From Heterobilharzia americana (taxonomy: Eukaryota; Platyhelminthes; Trematoda; Strigeidida; Schistosomatidae): a stretch of 64,000 bases of DNA. The stretch lies in assembly GCA_944470555.2 (NCBI GenBank), contig OX104134.1:15045248-15109247 (forward strand). The letters run 5' to 3'. Below are positions 58,376 through 64,000 of the stretch, piece by piece (the stretch's first letter is position 1; every line of letters begins with the position of its first letter). The position numbers and the translations under genes were made by a program. The notes under the pieces were generated by a model. The model worked only from the letters and a program-made list of their open reading frames with translations, was not told the DNA's origin and ran no database searches.

Positions 58376-60379
58376 TCTCCACCTATGTATATTGGACTTA
58401 AGTACAGTAGTTCTATCCCAAATAATGTGTAGTTGTGTAATAAGACATGCATTGCAAAAGCCAGGATTTCTTCTAGATTATTAATCTTATTATTGATCTG
58501 TTATTCTATATTTGGCTTGATTCCTAGGTTCGGTTATTCTAATTGATCGCGACAAGCTAGTTTGACATATTTACTCAACCTCATAGTCACTGCATGGAAT
58601 TTAGTAGATTAGATTATTTTGCCTAATTGGTTCTGTCGAATCCTAAAGTCAACAAAACTAATCTCTGAGTTTGTAGATTTCAAAATCCCATCACTTCGAT
58701 TTTTTTAAAGCTTACACTGTTTGCATTACACTAAGCATTATCCTTTCTTATTGGTGTATATCGTTACACAGTACACGAATTTGATGGGTTATAAACTTTC
58801 TCATCACCATAAGTTTGTTACTCACGACTACAATGACTATCTTGATAGGGTGCATCATCAATCCTCCCTCCTTGGTTCTCACTACAGCACATGCTGAAGA
58901 AATGTAAGTAAAACATGCTTATGCATGGATATTTCTGAATTATTAAAAATCAAATGCAAACTTATTTCAATGAGGCTGATATGAATTTATTTATTACAGG
59001 TTTAATTTAACTACACCAGTAGGGATCAAGAGTAACAGAATTAAATGACGTTGTTACAAATATTCGCATGATTACCTAAACAAGAAATAGCTTAGTGAAT
59101 TTATTTTCTAGAAAAAAGAATAGAAGTACACAAAAAGACTAAAAGCGGTGACATCCTAGCATTGGGAAAAAGTGACGTCATGAGTTCAATTGATTTATCT
59201 CACCTTGGGTGGTAAGATGAAAAGAACTGAAAGGAGAAGAGAAGTTACGATCAGTTCAAAGGAGAGAATGAAACATGAAAAAGAGTACAAGGAGACCTGA
59301 CATTTGAAAAACCACTTAAAAGCAAAGTTTGAAACATTTTAAACTAAAAATATGATCAATACTGTACATCACTTGTTCAAAACGTTTCTTGTCTAAGATG
59401 TAGGTATATAAAAAGAGAATGAACACTTACTGAATTTCCTTACTGCTATGACTATTAACCTTTAGTTAGCAAGAAGAAGCATAAAGCAGCCAAACCGTTT
59501 ATGAGATCTAACTGCCTACTGAAGGAAAGTGAAGTAAGGTCAAATATGTTTAAAATACTTTTGGCCGGAGTACTGATGTAGAAGAATAATTCACTAATTG
59601 TACACTTAAAACCAAGTCAGTCTATAGTATATAACTTTACGATAAATTCCCAACACCCCCTCTTACCTACACCAGAGAAATCATGTTAATTTCGTAACTG
59701 TTCAGTAACCGAAGGTCTTTAAGTTTAGCCTTAAAAAATGTATGGCTATTAAGTAGAATGATAGAATTTTGTCATTATTGAGGGACTGCTGAGTGGTTTT
59801 GGGCACACCAATAAAGAAAGGGTCATTTCTGTTTGGTATTTAATACAGAAATGATAAATTTCAGTATAAATAGCTTTTTGATTATGATTAGGACATTACT
59901 TGTTTTTCTGGCGGTAAAATTATTCATCCAAAAAAACTAAACCTCCTGGACCGTGATATAGGCGTAAAAATGCCTTCAGCAAGTCCCCATTGCCTCTAAA
60001 TTATTTGTGTAAACTTCTTTGGAATTATTCACAATAAGAGTATGAGGACTTAGAAATCAAATTGGGCTCATAACACCGAGTAATAGGTAGATTCCAAAGT
60101 ATAAAACTGATATTTTTGATTAGTCTGGAAGCTGAAAAGAGGATCTACTAGCTGTCTGATTTTTACCTTATGCTTTAAAGCATGCTGGAAATGTACTTGG
60201 AATTAAGTGATGAATTTCAGACCGTTAAAATAAGGTTTATGATTAAGTAGTTTTGTCCTATTTGGGAAATACAGTCACGTGACAAACTCTTCACAGTTAG
60301 CAGGCAGTGTTAGACGATTACATGAGAAATACATCTCTCCGATTCAGTAGAAATTTTTACTATAAAACTGTGCATAAAC
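58376..60379. other. Unassigned AT-rich DNA
   Basis: No recognisable gene. A scrap near 60250 (GTTTTGTCCTATTTGGGA) matches the family B stem II region. Confidence 0.4.
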
Positions 60380-60490
60380 CTATCTATAACTAATTTGTAA
60401 TGCATCATTAATCAGAAATTCAAAGCCTTCCAGAACGACTGCACGATCACCTTTAACTTGGATGTCCGCTTTACTACCCTCTGGTTGTCG
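60380..60490 (-). CDS. Candidate last exon of an unknown host gene
   Basis: Follows a strong acceptor on the minus strand (TTTACTATTCTTCAG, ending at 60491) and reads open in phase 0 for 36 codons to a TAG at 60380. The peptide starts RQPEGSKADIQVKGDRAVVL and continues EGFEFLIND, with normal protein composition and GC-richer codons than the surroundings. I do not recognise the protein. The internal GT at 60452-60451 (AAAG, then GTGATC) could be a donor, which would make the exon only 40 bases. The next exon upstream would be 61250-61329, and its phase fits. Confidence 0.42.
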   Translation of the reverse strand, partial: RQPEGSKADIQVKGDRAVVLEGFEFLINDALQISYR

Positions 60491-61249
60491 CTGAAGAATA
60501 GTAAACTCAAACAGTCCCAACAACATTTTAAAATTGTTTCATGCGAAAATGTTGAATAAGATGAATGTAAAATACGTTTATGGAAGCCGGCTAGTTAAAA
60601 TTTCTGACATTCATCGATTCCGTTGCACGGCGTATTCAAAATACATTCCGTACTGAAACTGGACACATGGACATACAGTATTCTCTTGACTTGTAGCGTG
60701 CATCTGTGGAAACATTTAAGAAAAAATTCTTATGTGGGCATACGTTATAAACATACTGCAAGCATCCCTGTGCTAAAATTGCATATCACTTCCAGAAGTG
60801 TGCAAAACCAGGATACACAAATGAATTGTTCGCAGACATTTTTGATGTATGTTATCTAACTTCATACATCAGGATAACACGATACAGATCGTTTTCACTA
60901 TTACAGTATTCATATGAAGATAAATTTATGTTTCCTGTCGTTCCCCATTGTACTGTAGACAAAATGTTTTCAAGTAGCACAAGTGTGTGCCAGGTTTTCA
61001 CTAGAATGGAGTCTGTTTCTATACTCTGCCTCTAGTTTATGCTAGAAAATGGTGGCTGAGGAAACTAAGTTTTTTGTAAGTTTTATCTGCTCTCTAGTAA
61101 TAGGTTAACTTTGATATTCTGAGAGTATTAGAAACTTATATTTTGGAGCACTAGACTTTGCATGTAGCTCTTTGCCAATATCATTTATGCATGTTGAGTC
61201 TTATTTTCTTCAATGGTGAGATACACCTAAAAATCTATACCCGACTCAC
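60491..61249 (-). other. Putative intron between two candidate exons
   Basis: 759 bases from the donor GTGAGT (starting at 61249 on the minus strand) to the acceptor CAG at 60493-60491. Plus-strand open frames inside (60623-60859 and 60826-61035) have no motif. Confidence 0.35.
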
Positions 61250-61329
61250 GATTACTTCTTCGTCATGGTAAAGAAATTTCTCAGTTGACATTTCTCCATT
61301 CAGTAAACTAAACTCATCAGAGAAGTTAT
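61250..61329 (-). CDS. Candidate internal exon of an unknown host gene
   Basis: An 80-base minus-strand segment between an excellent acceptor (CTTTTTTTCAG) and an excellent donor (ATC followed by GTGAGT). After two bases it reads NFSDEFSLLNGEMSTEKFLY, then HDEEVI, an acidic, protein-like peptide ending on a complete codon. The next exon begins in phase 0, so the junction is phase-compatible. The frame stays open upstream to 61465, so a longer exon starting at another acceptor (AAAATCAG at about 61447) is possible. Family unknown. Confidence 0.42.
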
Positions 61330-62879
61330 CTGAAAAAAAGCTATGATTCTTAAGCTGCTTAATGATCATTTTCTTGTAAAGCACTGTCACTATTCGACTT
61401 CGTCTACTTGATCGTATTCTTCGTAAAATTACGGAACACTCATTTCTGATTTTTAGTATGCACATATAAATATTTTATAAAATGGTAATCTGTTCGTTTC
61501 AGCTTATACATTTGGTTATTATATTGGACTCTAATAAGCCATATTGCACTAAATATCTTAATTTTGTATTTTTGTTACTTTAGATATCATGTGTTAAGAG
61601 TCTGTTTTTAGTGATCACTCTAGCAACTAATAGGCTCCTTGGTTCTTTTCAAGTTATGCGCAAATTACCACTTTTAATTTCTGAGACAGAGAACTAGTTG
61701 ACATATTCAGCGATCACTTGTATCGTAAAAGTACGATTAAAAGTACATTAAAATTATATGCCATGAGTGTTGCACCAATCATCAAGTGATTATGAATGGG
61801 AACCAAAATCATCAAAAAGTGTTATGTTTTATATTCATTTTAGAGAGTTGTGAAAACTGTGGAAATGGGATTATGTCAATGGCTATCACAATGAAGCGTT
61901 GCAGAGTTTTCCCTAAATGCATTTGCTGAAACATTATGATTATTATTAAGAACAAATCAGCTGTACAATGTGCAGAGATAAGTTTACCTAACCTACAAGG
62001 AAAAATAGTTTGATTTCTGTAACGCCTATAACAACTAAGATATTCTTGGCATCATCATTACCAATTTAGGAAATTTTCAAGTTGAGAAATACCGTTTACA
62101 ATTATGATAATTAGTTTGATACCGGTTGAGAATGAGGTATTATCTATTTGTTTATCAAATGGCAATTTAAAAACCCTTGAAAAATTTGAAAACAATCTAT
62201 TTAATATAGAATAATTAATATGAAAAAAGTGTCAATAAATTTAAATTATACATGTTTAAGATTTTTAAATGAATATCCTTTTAATGTAGACAATAACAAA
62301 ACAACTTTTTAATTTGTTGCAAATTGTTTTTCTGTTCTGTAAAATGAATTAAAAACTTGATAATTCGACTGATAAATGTCTATTTTCTGCGCAACGATGA
62401 ATATTATGTGATACATATATATAATTCAAAAGAAAAATAATTATATGTCAACTCAGATTTTATTTGAAAAATCGATTTATAGAGTATAAAGTTTTTCATT
62501 GGCAGAGAACTCAAGTTACATTATACCAATAAAAAATAAGATTTCAACATGAATGCATAGAATGTGGTTGGCATTATCAAATATTCAACGCTAAAAGTAC
62601 AATATGAACGAAAAATATTCCTTTGATGACATCCAGTCGACTTCTGCAGTCGTAAAATCAAATTTTTGAACACCATGATAACCAAATTTGAAGTAATATA
62701 CATTTCTATTGCAACCTACTTAACACTGACCAAATATATCTATGGTATTGCACACTGCAAAAGTTAACCATCGTTTAGATTCAGTGTTCTCACCCCACCT
62801 AAATCAACTAGCTATTTTATTCTTCATACTAAGAAATATACAGGTCAGTGACTTCCTCGTAATCTGAAGTTAGAAGTAA
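61330..62879. other. Unassigned AT-rich DNA
   Basis: No repeat recognised. Further exons of the candidate minus-strand gene would be expected here or beyond the window; I could not identify one with confidence. Confidence 0.4.
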
Positions 62880-63005
62880 TACATTCAGTGACTCCAGCAC
62901 TGGGTAACATGAGTTGCAGTCTCAGAGAGGACATCAATTCCTTTAAGGTTGCAGATACACCTTGCTGACGAGTGCTGACTACCTCAAACTAGCTAATATA
63001 CGCCG
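62880..63005 (+). mobile_element. Family C SINE, truncated
   Basis: tRNA-like remnant (CACTGGGTAACATGAGTTGC), the family block GACATCAATTCCTTTAAGG and GTTGCAGATACACCTTG, then CUGACGAGUGC with an intact first hammerhead box; the second half is lost. Confidence 0.6.
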
Positions 63006-63150
63006 TTTATAAGTGTCTGGCAGAGGGTTATTTTTAGGCCATTAAAGTGATTAAACTTTGTTTCATGAGTTTTGGGTTAACTGTTTTACATATATCTAGC
63101 ATCAAGGCGAACTTCTCAACTTGTTCATTCAAGCTGGTGCGCTAATACAA

Positions 63151-63309
63151 ATGAAGCCATGTGTCTTCAGCATAGTTTGTCTGTCTTTCTTATTTTCAGC
63201 CTTCCGAGGGTTAAACTGCATAGTGGAATCTAATTGTTCTCAGCTTAACTTCAGATTACATGTAGTATCAAGATTAGCGGTAGTCAGGCTTGCGTATCCC
63301 TACAACTAA
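63151..63309 (+). CDS. Small open frame with signal-peptide-like N-terminus
   Basis: 52 codons from ATG at 63151. The first 20 residues (MKPCVFSIVCLSFLFSAFRG) have a basic start, a hydrophobic core and a small residue near a possible cleavage site, as in secreted proteins. The remainder (LNCIVESNCSQLNFRLHVVS and on) has two Cys and no known domain. The hydrophobic core is encoded by a TTTCTTATTTTCAG tract that is also a good splice acceptor, so the signal-like sequence may be just an intron end in front of an exon starting at 63200. Either reading is unproven. Confidence 0.2.
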   Translation: MKPCVFSIVCLSFLFSAFRGLNCIVESNCSQLNFRLHVVSRLAVVRLAYPYN

Positions 63310-63358
63310 GGTACATAACTTTAGTACCTGACTGAAGCTCCTTAACCATTCTGAAACA

Positions 63359-63359
<1 letters not shown>

Positions 63360-63392
<33 letters not shown>
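63360..63392. repeat. (AT)n microsatellite
   Basis: About 33 bases of AT repeat. Confidence 0.97.
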
Positions 63393-63395
<3 letters not shown>

Positions 63396-64000
63396 CAAAG
63401 CAGCTGGGAAAATAACAGGATATAAATTCGGTGAATTGAAGATTCACATATCATTGTACATATTCTCTCCAGCTTCAACATTTTCGTTATTATCTACATT
63501 AAATGATTAATATCACATTTTCGCAATAGGTGTTGAACTCGATAAAACTATACATTTCTTAAAAAAATGTTTGCAAATAACGTGACTAATGTTTTAGAAA
63601 AACCTTAGTCGTCATTCTTCTCCTAAGCTACAGACCTGATATAACAATTCACATATACTGACCAAGGCATCATCAAAAGAATTTCCCATCAGCTAATAAA
63701 TTATACATTAAAAGTCAATTTCCATTTTAATCAAATAATTGGGTCAACCAAGGTTATAATTTACTTATGAAGAAGAAAATAAGTCCACTTTTAATTCTAC
63801 ACCACTTCATTGGAAAGCCTAGTTTTATGTATAGGAAAAAAAGTGCATTAGGATTTCGGTTTAACAGTATTGGCAAGCTTTTTTGTAGCAAAAAAATTCT
63901 GGTTAATGCATAGGAAAGGTATATATATCAGGGAGTTGGTCAAATATTCACACTAATACTCTTGAGACTAATGAAATATATCACTGAACAACTTGAGTAT
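63393..64000. other. Unassigned AT-rich DNA
   Basis: No feature recognised up to the window end. Confidence 0.4.

Noticed and set aside
1..64000. CRISPR array, operon, phage or bacterial island
   Set aside because: No regularly spaced repeats, no compact gene arrangement and no ribosome-binding patterns; the content is eukaryotic retroelements and AT-rich DNA.

Overview
This is AT-rich eukaryotic DNA that looks like a blood-fluke (schistosomatid flatworm) genome. The evidence is the repeat content: tRNA-derived SINEs carrying hammerhead-ribozyme cassettes like the Sm-alpha family of Schistosoma, a non-LTR retrotransposon of the RTE/SR2 type, degenerate copies of another schistosome LINE family, and Penelope-like elements. 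There is no bacterial gene organisation, no operon, no CRISPR array and no rRNA or convincing tRNA gene. The window reads as intronic or intergenic DNA loaded with retroelements. Species cannot be fixed from the sequence alone, and a 533-base assembly gap lies at 12357-12889.

Layout. 1-5.9 kb: a decayed LINE reverse transcriptase (2235-3560, minus), a small inverted fragment of the same LINE (5757-5912, plus) and a complete 241-bp SINE of family A with target-site duplications (4050-4290). 7.8-16.2 kb: many family B SINEs, one RTE tail and the best-preserved family A SINE, whose 46-nt hammerhead (11725-11770, minus) has every conserved core base. 20.5-24.1 kb: more family B copies ending in a 940-bp near-perfect palindrome (23132-24073), and two short candidate host exons. 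25.7-31.8 kb: a LINE C-terminal remnant, a 5'-truncated Penelope-like 3' end, SINEs and a long TA/GA tract. 32.0-35.2 kb: a full-length RTE-type retrotransposon (minus) between perfect 16-bp target-site duplications, with intact endonuclease and polymerase motifs but two compensating frameshifts. 36.7-45.3 kb: SINE pairs, a truncated RTE copy and a Penelope-like element with YMDD polymerase and GIY-YIG-type domains. 46-64 kb: family A, B and C SINEs, a second and more decayed Penelope-like element split by a foldback insertion, a 45-bp-arm snapback, and two minus-strand candidate exons with strong, phase-compatible splice sites (60380-60490 and 61250-61329).

How the parts relate. The autonomous elements (RTE, the other LINE, Penelope-like) carry reverse transcriptases that could in principle have moved the SINEs. 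Each SINE family has a pol III-type A/B-box head followed by a hammerhead or hammerhead-like cassette. A striking theme is inverted, head-to-head pairing: most SINE copies, one Penelope copy and one insertion sit beside an oppositely oriented partial copy of themselves. Hammerhead SINEs in schistosomes are already known; the features less obviously described here are the stem I covariation among family A copies, the apparent third family (C) with vestigial hammerheads, the inverted-pair architecture and the long palindrome that includes non-SINE flanks.

No host gene could be named. The exon calls rest only on open frames and splice-site quality.
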